From positions 3,039,501 through 3,103,500 of the forward strand of contig NZ_JALJWP010000001.1 in assembly GCF_024169245.1 (NCBI RefSeq): a stretch of DNA of 64,000 bases. The letters are read 5' to 3'. Of the stretch, positions 35,821-45,682 are shown one piece after another. Origin of the DNA: Pseudomonas koreensis (GTDB taxonomy: Bacteria; Pseudomonadota; Gammaproteobacteria; Pseudomonadales; Pseudomonadaceae). The notes beneath the pieces are model-generated. The model searched no databases, was not told the origin of the DNA, and worked only from the letters and a program-made list of their open reading frames with translations. Made by a program: the position numbers and the translations under genes. Positions within the stretch are counted from its first letter, which is position 1; each line of letters opens with the position of its first letter.

Positions 35821-36735
35821 TCAGCGCAGCCTAGGGTGATTCTCCTCGTGAGCGCAAGACTCATGCGCAAGCGACGCCTTGCCGAGCATTTGAATGCCGG
35901 CACGAATCAGCCAGCAGGCGAGGATGAACGGCGCGGTCAGCGTCGCCAGTCCCGCAGCAGCAAACAGCGGCGTCACCAACAGCGCCAGGACAATCCCGAG
36001 CAGCGGCAGCCACGGATGTTGCCGTTGCGCGCTGAAGGCGAGGGCGGCGAGCACGGCGTTGTAGCCGCCGAGCCCGAGCAGTGCGGCGGACGTTTCGTGA
36101 TGCAGCAGACTGGAGCCGAGGCCGATCGCCGACGCCAGCAGCGCCCAGCAGAAAGCGCGGCGATCGGCGAGCAGCAAACCGCTGGCGATCAACGCCCCGG
36201 CCAACGGATGGTCAAGGAACATCACCTGGCCAAAGCCGCGCAGTTCAGCGGCGAGCACATTCGCCGTATTCAGATCGATCGACGCCGCCGAGGCGGACGG
36301 TTCGGCGAATATCAGCAGCACCCAACTGATCGCTACGAAAGGCGACGTGTAGGCGGGTATGGAACGGCTGCGATAGACATGCTTGAGCCATTGCTGAGTG
36401 AGCATAGCGCTCAAACCGCCAGCCGCGAGAATCAGCGGCGGTAGTAGCGGCGACCAGGGGAAATACAGGCTCAGCAGCAGACCGAGCAAAACGCCGTTGT
36501 AGCTGAACAGCCCGGCCTGGCGATCGGCCTTGGCGTAGTTGCGCCGCTGCGCGGTGAGCAGACCGGCTACGCCACCGAGCAGCGCCCCGGCGAACAGCAC
36601 CGGCGCCGTCAGCAGAATCGCCAACAGACACAGCAGGCCGCACAGCGGATGGCGCTGGAAGAAAATCTGACTGAAACCGTTGAGCAAAGCCTCGGCCCAG
36701 TCGGGGCAGTGGGTGTTGAAATGATTGGCGGGCAT
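35821..36735 (-). CDS. Urea transporter (UT family)
   Basis: The product has 304 residues with about ten spans in two homologous halves. GFSQIFFQRHPLCGLLCLL and the second-half counterpart GFGQVMFLDHPLAGALI match the UT signature of channel-type urea transporters. MPANHF at 36735 is taken as the start; the longer frame runs into a REP. It is followed by the potassium channel gene. Confidence 0.85.
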   Translation of the reverse strand: MPANHFNTHCPDWAEALLNGFSQIFFQRHPLCGLLCLLAILLTAPVLFAGALLGGVAGLLTAQRRNYAKADRQAGLFSYNGVLLGLLLSLYFPWSPLLPPLILAAGGLSAMLTQQWLKHVYRSRSIPAYTSPFVAISWVLLIFAEPSASAASIDLNTANVLAAELRGFGQVMFLDHPLAGALIASGLLLADRRAFCWALLASAIGLGSSLLHHETSAALLGLGGYNAVLAALAFSAQRQHPWLPLLGIVLALLVTPLFAAAGLATLTAPFILACWLIRAGIQMLGKASLAHESCAHEENHPRLR

Positions 36736-36770
36736 GGCAGTTCTGAAAGTCAGGGAAAACCGAGGCGCCT

Positions 36771-36866
36771 GCTTCGCGAGCAGGCTCGCTCCCACATGGA
36801 TCTGCGTCCAGTCTCGGTTCTGTGATCGACACAGAACCAATGTGGGAGCGAGCCTGCTCGCGAAGA
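36771..36866. repeat. REP pair, TGTGGGAGCGAGC class
   Basis: TTCGCGAGCAGGCTCGCTCC and its inverse GGAGCGAGCCTGCTCGCGAA face each other about 45 bases apart, between the urea transporter start and the pyk stop. Confidence 0.85.
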
Positions 36867-36880
36867 GGCCGGTACAAGCG

Positions 36881-38296
36881 CTAAATCAACGTCTCAATGC
36901 GCAGCGAATTGGTCGACCCCGGCTGCCCAAACGGCACGCCCGCGGTGATCAGCAACGTGTCGCCACGCTCGGCCATGCCTTGCGCCTGAGCAATCTCCAG
37001 CGCAGTCGAGCAGACTTCGTCGACCTGCCGCAGGCGATCGTTGACCACCGAATGAATGCCCCACGCCACGCTCAAGCGCCGCGCCGTCTGCAGATTTGGC
37101 GTCAGGTTGAGGATCGGTGCTTTCGGCCGCTCCCGCGATGCACGCAGCGTCGAAGCGCCCGACTCGCTGTAATTGACCAGCACCGCCACCGGCAGCACGT
37201 TGCTGATCCGGCGGATCGCGCAGCTGATCGCATCGGAAACGGTCGCCTCGGCTTTCGGCCGACTAACGTCGAGCTGAGTCTGATAATCCGGACCGTTCTC
37301 AACCTGACGGATGATCTTGCTCATCATCTGCACGGCTTCCAGCGGATATTCCCCGGATGCAGTTTCCGCCGAGAGCATCACCGCATCGGCGCCTTCGGCC
37401 ACGGCGTTGGCGACGTCAGTCACCTCGGCACGGGTTGGGGCAGGGGAGAAGCGCATCGACTCGAGCATCTGTGTCGCCACCACCACCGGTTTGCCCAGTG
37501 CGCGGCAGGTGGTGATGATGTTTTTCTGAATCTGCGGCACGCTTTCCGCCGGCACTTCCACGCCAAGGTCCCCGCGCGCGACCATGATTGCGTCGCTCAG
37601 CTCAGCGATTTCACGCAATTGCTCGACCGCCGAAGGCTTCTCGATTTTTGCCATCAGAAACGCCTTGTCGCCGATCAATGCGCGGGCTTCGACGATGTCT
37701 TGCGGACGCTGCACGAACGACAGCGCGACCCAGTCCACGCCCAGCTCCAGACCGAAGCTCAGGTCGCGGCGATCCTTGGCGGTCAGCGGGCTGAGGTCGA
37801 GCACCGCTTGCGGCACATTCACACCTTTGCGATCGGACAATTCGCCGCCGTTGAGCACCGTGGTGTCGATTGCATCGGCGTACTTGGTGACCACGCGCAG
37901 GCGCAGTTTGCCGTCGTCGAGCAGCAGATCCATGCCGGCTTCCAGCGCGGCAATGATCTCCGGATGCGGCAGATTCACCCGGCGTTCATCGCCCGGTGCC
38001 GTATCAAGATCCAAGCGGAACGCCTGACCGCGATGCAACTGAACCTTGCCGTCAGCGAACTTGCCGACACGCAGTTTCGGCCCTTGCAGATCCATGAGAA
38101 TGCCCAGCGGGTAGTTGAGCTGGCGCTCGACTTCGCGGATCCATTGATAGCGCTTGGCGTGGTCGGCGTGATCGCCGTGGCTGAAGTTCAGGCGGAAGAT
38201 GTTGACCCCGGCCTCGACCAGCTCGCGAATGTCGTCGATGCCATCGACCGCAGGGCCGAGGGTGGCGAGGATTTTGACCTTTTTATCAGGCGTCAT
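36881..38296 (-). CDS. pyk: Pyruvate kinase
   Basis: This enzyme converts phosphoenolpyruvate and ADP to pyruvate and ATP. The product has 471 residues. It shows NFSHGDHADH, LMDLQGPKLR, the catalytic lysine block AFLMAKIEKPSAVEQ, MVARGDLGVEVP and VMLSAETASGEYP. Its ATG overlaps the ttuD stop. As the last gene of the gcl operon it completes conversion of glyoxylate-derived glycerate to pyruvate. Confidence 0.95.
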   Translation of the reverse strand: MTPDKKVKILATLGPAVDGIDDIRELVEAGVNIFRLNFSHGDHADHAKRYQWIREVERQLNYPLGILMDLQGPKLRVGKFADGKVQLHRGQAFRLDLDTAPGDERRVNLPHPEIIAALEAGMDLLLDDGKLRLRVVTKYADAIDTTVLNGGELSDRKGVNVPQAVLDLSPLTAKDRRDLSFGLELGVDWVALSFVQRPQDIVEARALIGDKAFLMAKIEKPSAVEQLREIAELSDAIMVARGDLGVEVPAESVPQIQKNIITTCRALGKPVVVATQMLESMRFSPAPTRAEVTDVANAVAEGADAVMLSAETASGEYPLEAVQMMSKIIRQVENGPDYQTQLDVSRPKAEATVSDAISCAIRRISNVLPVAVLVNYSESGASTLRASRERPKAPILNLTPNLQTARRLSVAWGIHSVVNDRLRQVDEVCSTALEIAQAQGMAERGDTLLITAGVPFGQPGSTNSLRIETLI

Positions 38297-39567
38297 GATT
38301 TGCAGTTCTCAAGGATCAGAATGGCGCGGAAGTCGTTGACGTTGGTGCGGGTCGGCTCGGTGACGATCAGCGCATCGAGCGCCTGGAAGTAGCCGTAGCC
38401 GTTGTTGTTATCCAGCTCGTCGCTGGCGCTCAAGCCGAGGGCGGCGGCGCGGGCGTAGCTGTCCGGGGTCATGATCGCGCCGGCGTTGTCTTCCGAGCCG
38501 TCGATGCCGTCGGTGTCACCGGCCAAGGCGTAGACGCCGGGCTGGCCCTTGAGGCTGTCGGTCAGGCTCAAGAGGAATTCGGCATTACGGCCGCCACGGC
38601 CATTGCCGCGCACGGTCACCGTGGTTTCGCCGCCGGAGAGAATCACGCACGGCGCCGCCAGTGGCTGGCCGTGGTGGATGATCTGCCGGGCGATGCCAGC
38701 GTGGACTTTCGCCACTTCACGGGACTCGCCTTCGAGGTCGCCGAGAATCAATGTGCTGAAACCGGCCTGACGGCATTTCACCGCCGCCGCATCCAATGAT
38801 TGCTGTGGCCGCGCGATCAACTGGAAATGGCTGCGTGCCAGGCTCGGGTCGCCGGGTTTGACGGTTTCCGATTCCGGACTCTGCAGCCATGCGCGCACGG
38901 AGGCGGGGATGTCGATGCCGTAGCGCTTGATGATCGCCAGCGCTTCAGCGGAAGTGCTCGGGTCGGCCACGGTGGGGCCAGAAGCGATGACCGTGGCGAG
39001 GTCGCCCGGTACATCGGAAATCGCATAGGTATAAACCGTCGCCGGCCAGCAGGCCTTGCCGAGGCGGCCGCCCTTGATCGCCGAGAGGTGCTTGCGCACG
39101 CAGTTCATCTCGCCGATGGTTGCGCCGGATTTCAGCAGGGCTTTGTTGATCGACTGTTTGTCAGCGAGGGTAATGCCTTCGGCCGGCAGGGCGAGCAGGG
39201 CAGAGCCGCCGCCGGAGAGCAGAAAGATCACGCGGTCGTCTTCGCGGAGGTTGCTGACCAGTTCCAGCACGCGTTTGGCCACGGCCAGACCCGCCGCGTC
39301 CGGCACCGGATGCGCGGCTTCGACCACTTCGATTTTTTCGCACGGGGCGCCGTGACCGTAGCGGGTCACCACCAGGCCGGTGACTTCACCCTCCCAGCAA
39401 CACTCGACCACTTGCGCCATGGCGGCAGCGGCTTTGCCGGCACCGATGACGATCACCCGACCGCTGCGGTCGGCAGGCAGATGGGCTTCGAGGACTTGGT
39501 TCGGATGCGCCGCGTCGATGGCTGTGGCAAACAGCTCGCGCAGCAGTTGTTGCGGATCGACCGACAT
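38293..39567 (-). CDS. ttuD: Glycerate 2-kinase (MOFRL family, TtuD type)
   Basis: This enzyme phosphorylates D-glycerate to 2-phosphoglycerate, although older annotations call it hydroxypyruvate reductase. The product has 424 residues. It has VIGAGKAAAAMAQ, FLLSGGGSALLALP, NCVRKHLSAIKGGRL and the C-terminal MOFRL segment GGRNAEFLLSL...AGDTDGIDG. GGGAG precedes the ATG. Its position between glxR and pyk supports the kinase assignment. Confidence 0.93.
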   Translation of the reverse strand: MSVDPQQLLRELFATAIDAAHPNQVLEAHLPADRSGRVIVIGAGKAAAAMAQVVECCWEGEVTGLVVTRYGHGAPCEKIEVVEAAHPVPDAAGLAVAKRVLELVSNLREDDRVIFLLSGGGSALLALPAEGITLADKQSINKALLKSGATIGEMNCVRKHLSAIKGGRLGKACWPATVYTYAISDVPGDLATVIASGPTVADPSTSAEALAIIKRYGIDIPASVRAWLQSPESETVKPGDPSLARSHFQLIARPQQSLDAAAVKCRQAGFSTLILGDLEGESREVAKVHAGIARQIIHHGQPLAAPCVILSGGETTVTVRGNGRGGRNAEFLLSLTDSLKGQPGVYALAGDTDGIDGSEDNAGAIMTPDSYARAAALGLSASDELDNNNGYGYFQALDALIVTEPTRTNVNDFRAILILENCKS

Positions 39568-39615
39568 GGCGGGCTCCCGGAATTCTTGTTATTCGAAAGG
39601 GCGACTCAGATCCAT

Positions 39616-39702
39616 TGTGGGAGCGAGCCTGCTCGCGAACGCGGTATGTCAGCCAACTTGGATGTTGAATGTGAAGCCGCTTTCGCGAGCAGGCTCGCTC
39701 CC
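39616..39702. repeat. REP pair, TGTGGGAGCGAGC class
   Basis: A divergent pair lies between glxR and ttuD within the gcl operon. The cores are GGGAGCGAGCCTGCTCGCGA and TCGCGAGCAGGCTCGCTCCC. Confidence 0.85.
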
Positions 39703-39721
39703 AAAGGGTTTTGTGCAGGCT

Positions 39722-40615
39722 TTATTTATTGTCGCGAATCGAGAAATTGGCCATGTGTTCCAGGCCCTTGATCAGCGCCGAGTGGTCCCAGTTGCTGCCG
39801 CCGATGGCTGCGCAGGTGCTGAACACTTGTTGGGCGTTCGCGGTGTTCGGCAGGTTGATGTTCAGCTCCTTGGCGCCTTGCAGGGCCAGGTTCAGGTCCT
39901 TCTGGTGCAGGCTGATGCGGAAGCCCGGGTCGAAGGTGCCTTTGATCATGCGCTCGCCGTGCACTTCGAGAATCTTCGAGGAAGCGAAACCACCCATCAG
40001 GGCTTCACGTACCTTGGCCGGATCGGCACCGTTCTTCGAGGCGAACAGCAGCGCTTCGGCAACGGCCTGGATGTTCAGCGCCACGATGATCTGATTCGCA
40101 ACCTTGGCGGTCTGACCATCGCCATTGCCGCCGACCAGGGTGATGTTCTTGCCCATGGCCTGGAACAGCGGCAGGGCGCGTTCGAAGGCATCGGCGTCGC
40201 CGCCGACCATGATGCTCAGGGTCGCGGCCTTGGCGCCGACTTCACCGCCGGACACTGGCGCGTCGAGGTACTGCGCGCTTTTTTCGTTGATCTTCGCCGC
40301 GAAGGCTTTGGTGGCGGTCGGCGAAATCGAGCTCATGTCGATGACCACTTTGCCCTTGCCGATCCCGGCCGCAACGCCGTCGGCGCGGAACAGCACGTCG
40401 TCGACCTGCGGGGTGTCCGGAACCATGACGATGATGAATTCGGCTTCCTGCGCCACTTCGCGCGGGTTGGCCAGAGCAACGGCGCCAGCGGCGACCAGAT
40501 CAGCCGGGGCAGCGTCGTGGTGTTGCGACAGGAACAGGCTGTGACCGGCTTTCTGCAGGTTCGCCGCCATTGGGTGGCCCATGATGCCGGTGCCGATGAA
40601 TCCGATTTTAGCCAT
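39722..40615 (-). CDS. glxR: Tartronate semialdehyde reductase
   Basis: This enzyme reduces tartronate semialdehyde to D-glycerate with NAD(P)H. The product has 297 residues of the beta-hydroxyacid dehydrogenase family: N-terminal dinucleotide fold GFIGTGIMGHPMAANL, substrate loop DAPVSGGEVGA near 120, and the catalytic lysine in GDGQTAKVANQ near 170. It acts after Gcl and Hyi. Confidence 0.95.
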   Translation of the reverse strand: MAKIGFIGTGIMGHPMAANLQKAGHSLFLSQHHDAAPADLVAAGAVALANPREVAQEAEFIIVMVPDTPQVDDVLFRADGVAAGIGKGKVVIDMSSISPTATKAFAAKINEKSAQYLDAPVSGGEVGAKAATLSIMVGGDADAFERALPLFQAMGKNITLVGGNGDGQTAKVANQIIVALNIQAVAEALLFASKNGADPAKVREALMGGFASSKILEVHGERMIKGTFDPGFRISLHQKDLNLALQGAKELNINLPNTANAQQVFSTCAAIGGSNWDHSALIKGLEHMANFSIRDNK

Positions 40616-40645
40616 GAGAAAATCCTCTTGTTTTTATAAACAGCC

Positions 40646-40734
40646 GTAGGAGCTGCCGCAGGCTGCGATCTTTTGATTTTGCTTTTGCTTTTGAAGGTCA
40701 AGATCAAAAGATCGCAGCCTTCGGCAGCTCCTAC
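40646..40734. repeat. Inverted repeat, GTAGGAGCTGCCG class
   Basis: GTAGGAGCTGCCGCAGGCTG and its inverse are separated by a T-rich loop of about 45 bases. It lies in the operon gap between hyi and glxR. Confidence 0.85.
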
Positions 40735-40750
40735 AGGGGTCACGTGTTGG

Positions 40751-41533
<783 letters not shown>

Positions 41534-41563
41534 GGTGGTCTCCCGTAAATCTTGTGAGGTCCC

Positions 41564-41655
41564 CTGTGGGAGCGAGCCTGCTCGCGAAAGCGGTCTGTCA
41601 GCCAACATACGTGTTGGATATGAAGCAGTCTTCGCGAGCAGGCTCGCTCCCACAG
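41564..41655. repeat. REP pair, TGTGGGAGCGAGC class
   Basis: A divergent pair lies in the gcl-hyi gap: GGGAGCGAGCCTGCTCGCGA and TTCGCGAGCAGGCTCGCTCC. Confidence 0.85.
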
Positions 41656-41671
41656 GGAGAGCAGTCAGCAG

Positions 41672-43447
41672 TTAATCAAGCAGCGAAATCGCCGTTGGCG
41701 CGTCGTTGCCGACCAGTGCCAGGTCTTCGAATTCGTTGACCGCGTTGATCTCGGTACCCATGGAGATGTTGGTCACACGCTCCAGAATGATTTCGACGAT
41801 CACCGGCACTTTGAACTCTTCGATCATCTGTTCGGCCTTGCGCAGGGCAGGGGCGATTTCCGACGGCTCGAACACACGTAGCGCTTTACAGCCGAGGCCT
41901 TCGGCGACTGCGATGTGGTCAACCCCGTAACCGTTGAGTTCCGGCGCATTCAGGTTATCGAAGGACAACTGCACGCAGTAGTCCATTTCGAACCCGCGCT
42001 GGGCCTGACGGATCAGGCCCAGGTACGAGTTGTTCACCACGACGTGGATGTACGGCAGTTTGAACTGAGCGCCGACCGCCAGTTCTTCGATCATGAACTG
42101 GAAATCATAGTCCCCCGACAGGGCCACGACTTTCCGGCTCGGATCGGCCTTGACCACGCCCAGCGCTGCCGGAATGGTCCAGCCCAACGGGCCGGCCTGG
42201 CCACAGTTGATCCAGTGACGCGGCTTGTAGACGTGCAGGAACTGCGCGCCGGCAATCTGCGACAGACCGATGGTGCTGACGTAGCAGGTGTCCTTGCCGA
42301 ACACCTGGTTCATTTCTTCGTAAACGCGCTGCGGCTTGACCGGCACGTTGTCGAAGTGGGTCTTGCGATGCAGGCTGGCCTTGCGCTGCTGGCAATCCTG
42401 CAGCCAGGCACTGCGGTTCTTCAGCTTGCCGGCGGCTTGCCATTCACGCGCCACTTCGATGAACACGGTCAGCGCTGCGGCGGCGTCGGAAACGATGCCC
42501 AGATCCGGCGTGAACACACGACCGATCTGCGTGCCTTCGATGTCGACGTGAATGAACTTGCGGCCTTCGGTGTAAACGTCAACCGACCCGGTGTGGCGGT
42601 TGGCCCAACGGTTGCCGATGCCCAGCACCACGTCGGATTTCAGCATCGTCGCGTTGCCGTAACGGTGCGACGTCTGCAGACCGACCATGCCGACCATCAG
42701 CGGGTGATCGTCAGGGATGGTGCCCCAGCCCATCAGGGTCGGGATGACCGGGATGCCGGTCAGTTCGGCGAACTCGACCAGCAGATCGCTGGCGTCGGCG
42801 TTGATGATGCCGCCGCCGGCAACCAACAGTGGACGCTCGGCCTGATCCAGCAATGCCAAAGCCTTCTCGACCTGCACGCGGGTAGCGGTCGGTTTGGCCA
42901 GTGGCAGCGGTTGGTAGGCGTCGATGTCGAATTCGATCTCGGCCATCTGCACGTCGAACGGCAGGTCGATCAGTACCGGGCCTGGACGGCCGGAGCGCAT
43001 TTCATAGAAGGCTTTCTGGAACGCGTAAGGCACCTGGCCCGGTTCGAGCACCGTGGTCGCCCACTTGGTGACTGGCTTGACGATGCTGGTGATGTCGACA
43101 GCCTGGAAGTCTTCCTTGTGCATCCGGGCGCGGGGTGCTTGCCCGGTGATGCAGAGGATTGGAATCGAGTCGGCCGAGGCGCTGTAGAGCCCGGTGACCA
43201 TGTCGGTACCGGCCGGGCCGGACGTGCCGATGCACACGCCGATATTGCCAGCCTTGGTGCGGGTGTAGCCCTCGGCCATGTGCGAGGCGCCTTCAACGTG
43301 GCGAGCAAGGACGTGATCGATGCCACCTACCTTCTGCAAGGCGGAGTACAGCGGGTTGATCGCTGCGCCCGGGATGCCAAAAGCGGTATCAACCCCTTCG
43401 CGGCGCATCACCAGAACGGCGGCTTCGATTGCTCTCATTTTGCTCAT
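41672..43447 (-). CDS. gcl: Glyoxylate carboligase
   Basis: Gcl joins two glyoxylate molecules into tartronate semialdehyde and CO2, using thiamine diphosphate and FAD. The product has 591 residues of the acetolactate-synthase fold: [15 protein letters not shown] near residue 25, [14 protein letters not shown] and the thiamine diphosphate site SGDYDFQFM...NNSYLGL near 450-480. AGAGG precedes ATG 43447. It opens the operon that continues through hyi, glxR, ttuD and pyk. Confidence 0.96.
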   Translation of the reverse strand: MSKMRAIEAAVLVMRREGVDTAFGIPGAAINPLYSALQKVGGIDHVLARHVEGASHMAEGYTRTKAGNIGVCIGTSGPAGTDMVTGLYSASADSIPILCITGQAPRARMHKEDFQAVDITSIVKPVTKWATTVLEPGQVPYAFQKAFYEMRSGRPGPVLIDLPFDVQMAEIEFDIDAYQPLPLAKPTATRVQVEKALALLDQAERPLLVAGGGIINADASDLLVEFAELTGIPVIPTLMGWGTIPDDHPLMVGMVGLQTSHRYGNATMLKSDVVLGIGNRWANRHTGSVDVYTEGRKFIHVDIEGTQIGRVFTPDLGIVSDAAAALTVFIEVAREWQAAGKLKNRSAWLQDCQQRKASLHRKTHFDNVPVKPQRVYEEMNQVFGKDTCYVSTIGLSQIAGAQFLHVYKPRHWINCGQAGPLGWTIPAALGVVKADPSRKVVALSGDYDFQFMIEELAVGAQFKLPYIHVVVNNSYLGLIRQAQRGFEMDYCVQLSFDNLNAPELNGYGVDHIAVAEGLGCKALRVFEPSEIAPALRKAEQMIEEFKVPVIVEIILERVTNISMGTEINAVNEFEDLALVGNDAPTAISLLD

Positions 43448-43474
43448 GGTTTTGTGCCTCTTTACGTTTTGTAA

Positions 43475-43622
43475 TTGTATACAAGTGGCTTTGCGCAGAG
43501 TGTATTCACGGCGGACGGCGCAGGTCAATCCATTTTCTCAAGCGTCTGTTTCATTCGTCGGAAGCCTTTTGTGCTGTGGCTTTTCGTCGCATGTGGCGCT
43601 TTTCGAGAATTATTGTATACAA
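43475..43622. promoter_or_regulatory. Twin TTGTATACAA operators between gcl and glcG
   Basis: The perfect palindrome TTGTATACAA occurs at 43475-43484 and again at 43613-43622, with centres 138 bases apart. One is 28 bases from the gcl start, the other 94 from glcG. TTGTATACAA-like sites are typical of GntR/FadR-family regulators, so a GntR-type repressor controlling both directions is inferred. No GntR gene lies in the window. Confidence 0.6.
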
Positions 43623-43715
43623 AAAAATAACTCATTGTGTTCTATTTGTGGCATCGGGCTGTGGCACAAACGCGCAGTCCCACGACTTTCCCTATAACAA
43701 AATGAGGACGGCACC

Positions 43716-44156
43716 ATGAGCGCTTTAACCTTGAAAGTCGCAGTCAACCTGGTCAGCGAAGCCATCAGTGCAGGGCGCGGCATCAACGCCGCACCGCTGA
43801 CCATCGCGGTACTCGACACCGGCGGCCACCTGATCGCCCTGCAACGCGAAGACGGCGCCAGCCTGCTGCGCCCGAACATCGCCATCGGCAAAGCCTGGGG
43901 CGCCATCGCTCTGGGCAAAGGCTCACGCCTGCTCGCCCAGGACGCCCAACAACGCCCGGCCTTTTTTGCTTCGTTGAGCAGCATGGGGCACGGCAGCGTC
44001 GTGCCCGCACCGGGTGGTGTGTTGATTCGGAATCAGGCTGGGGTGGTGTTGGGGGCTATCGGGATCAGCGGGGATTTGTCGGATGTGGATGAGCAGGTGG
44101 CGATCAAGGCGGTGGAGGCGCTGGATCTGAGGGCGGATGGGGGGGTGATTGCTTGA
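43716..44156 (+). CDS. glcG: GlcG/HbpS family protein (DUF336)
   Basis: The product has 146 residues of the GlcG/HbpS fold: TIAVLDTGGHLIALQREDGA, IGKAWGAIALGKGSR and the glycine-rich end GVLIRNQAGVVLGAIGISGD. Members bind heme or small metabolites and often accompany glycolate and glyoxylate genes. It is divergent from gcl and shares its palindromic operators. The molecular role is unproven. Confidence 0.88.
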   Translation: MSALTLKVAVNLVSEAISAGRGINAAPLTIAVLDTGGHLIALQREDGASLLRPNIAIGKAWGAIALGKGSRLLAQDAQQRPAFFASLSSMGHGSVVPAPGGVLIRNQAGVVLGAIGISGDLSDVDEQVAIKAVEALDLRADGGVIA

Positions 44157-44179
44157 ATTTGCGGTGATTGAGCTATCGC

Positions 44180-44280
44180 CATCGCGAGCAGGCTCACTCC
44201 TACAGTGAACTTGGGTTAGACATACAAAATGTTCGAGTGTCCGAAAGCCCCTGTGGGAGCGAGCTTGCTCGCGAAGGCGA
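44180..44280. repeat. Mixed REP pair of two classes
   Basis: ATCGCGAGCAGGCTCACTCC, of the TGTAGGAGTGAGCC class, is followed in inverse by TGTGGGAGCGAGCTTGCTCG of the other class. They lie upstream of the REP-associated transposase. Confidence 0.75.
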
Positions 44281-44370
44281 TTTAAGAGACATATTTAGCC
44301 AACGTCTGTCCGCCTCCTGTCTGTGCTTTGGATCTAATCTTTCAGGTGTTCTCATGAAAGGGGCAAAGGA

Positions 44371-44883
44371 ATGCCAAAACTATCAGCCTCGCATCGCCTG
44401 CGCATTGGCCGTTACGACGAACCTAACCGCTTATATCTACTGACCGCCAACACACTTCATCGCGAACCTGTTTTCCGCGATTTTGCATTAGGTAAGTTAG
44501 TCGGTGACCAATTTCGAAACGCCGAGGAGCTGGGGTTTGCCGACTCGTTGGCATGGGTGGTTATGCCCGACCACTTTCACTGGTTGATCGATTTGAAGCA
44601 GGGTTCCTTGAGTGAACTGATGCAAAGGACAAAGTCCTTAAGCGCGCGTGCTGTGAACACGGCTGCGGGTAGAAAAGGCACCCTCTGGCAGCATGGGTTT
44701 CACGATCGCGCACTGCGGCGGGAAGATGATTTGGTAAAAATGGCTCGATACGTTGTGGCTAACCCGTTGCGGGCAGGTTTAGTGCAAAGGATTAGCGACT
44801 ATCCGCTGTGGCATGCGATCTGGGCTGATAGGCAGACCGAGTCGCTCCATTCGCGAGCAAGCTCGCTCCCACAGGTGATTTGA
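44371..44883 (+). mobile_element. REP-associated tyrosine transposase (RAYT)
   Basis: The product has 170 residues of the Y1/HUH transposase superfamily. VVMPDHFHWLID near residue 65 holds the HUH-like metal histidines and MARYVVANPLRAGLV near 124 carries the catalytic tyrosine. RAYTs process REP palindromes as single-stranded DNA. REPs flank the gene on both sides, and the last 11 or so codons read through a REP (SRASSLPQ), so the C-terminus is REP-encoded. ATG 44371 is the only start that keeps the family N-terminus. Confidence 0.9.
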
Positions 44884-44930
44884 GAGCACCAAATATCCAC
44901 TATAGGAGTGAGCCTGCTCGCGATTGCGTC
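44849..44930. repeat. REPs overlapping and following the RAYT gene
   Basis: One TGTGGGAGCGAGC-class REP (inverse) lies at 44849-44874 inside the RAYT reading frame, and one TATAGGAGTGAGCC-class copy at about 44900-44930. They mirror the mixed pair on the 5' side. Confidence 0.75.
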
Positions 44931-44941
44931 GCTGCGGTCTT

Positions 44942-45547
44942 TCAGTCCGGCTCACACCCTTTTAAAACCAACCGGATAATCGTCTGCGCCGCCGCTTCAT
45001 AATCGGCTTCGTCGAGCTTGTCTTTCCCCGTCACCGCAGAAATCTGCCAGTCGAAATCGGCGTAGGTCTGGGTCGCGGCCCAGATGCTGAACATCAGGTG
45101 GTTGGGATCGATCGGGGCGATCTGGCCGCGGTCGATCCAGCTCTGGATGCAGGCGATGTTGTGCTTGGCCTGGGCGTTGAGCTGTTCGACCAGGTCGGCG
45201 CTCAGGTGCGGGGCGCCGTGCATGATTTCGCTGGCGAACACCTTGGAGGCGTAGGGCAGGTCGCGGGAGATGCGGATCTTCGAACGGATGTAGCCGCTCA
45301 GCACCTCGCTCGGCACACCGTCCGGGTTGAACGGGGTCGAGGCCTGCAGAATCGGCTCGATGATGCTTTCCAGCACCTCGCGGTAGAGGTTTTCCTTGGA
45401 TTTGAAGTAGTAGTAGACGTTGGGCTTGGGCAATCCCGCCTTGGCGGCGATGTCGCTGGTTTTGGTCGCCGCAAAGCCCTTGTCGGCAAACTCTTCGCTG
45501 GCGGCGCGCAGGATCAGTTCTTTGTTACGCTCGCGGATTGTGCTCAT
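44942..45547 (-). CDS. TetR-family transcriptional regulator
   Basis: The product has 201 residues. The N-terminal helix-turn-helix includes [20 protein letters not shown] at about residues 30-50. The C-terminal half resembles RutR-like members ([38 protein letters not shown]), which sense pyrimidines or related small molecules. [11 protein letters not shown] at 45547 is the likely start. Its target is not obvious; neighbours are the RAYT and a divergent DUF808 gene. Confidence 0.9.
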   Translation of the reverse strand: MSTIRERNKELILRAASEEFADKGFAATKTSDIAAKAGLPKPNVYYYFKSKENLYREVLESIIEPILQASTPFNPDGVPSEVLSGYIRSKIRISRDLPYASKVFASEIMHGAPHLSADLVEQLNAQAKHNIACIQSWIDRGQIAPIDPNHLMFSIWAATQTYADFDWQISAVTGKDKLDEADYEAAAQTIIRLVLKGCEPD

Positions 45548-45682
45548 AAACCCGGTGGTTCCTTGCCTGTTCTGGCGGTGGCGCATGGTAGCACCGGCCT
45601 TGAGCGACGCTCAACAATGCAGCCTGTGGCCGGCGGTCGCGTTATGCTTGGCAACATTCATACACAGAAGGAAACAGGATTC

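Noticed and set aside
41564..44930. Regularly occurring short palindromes as a CRISPR array
   Set aside because: The copies are inverted, irregularly spaced and separated by genes; they are REPs. No cas genes are present.
45098..45682. Upstream extension of the DUF808 gene
   Set aside because: It runs antisense to a clear TetR gene; the DUF808 family starts at MAGSSLLVL.
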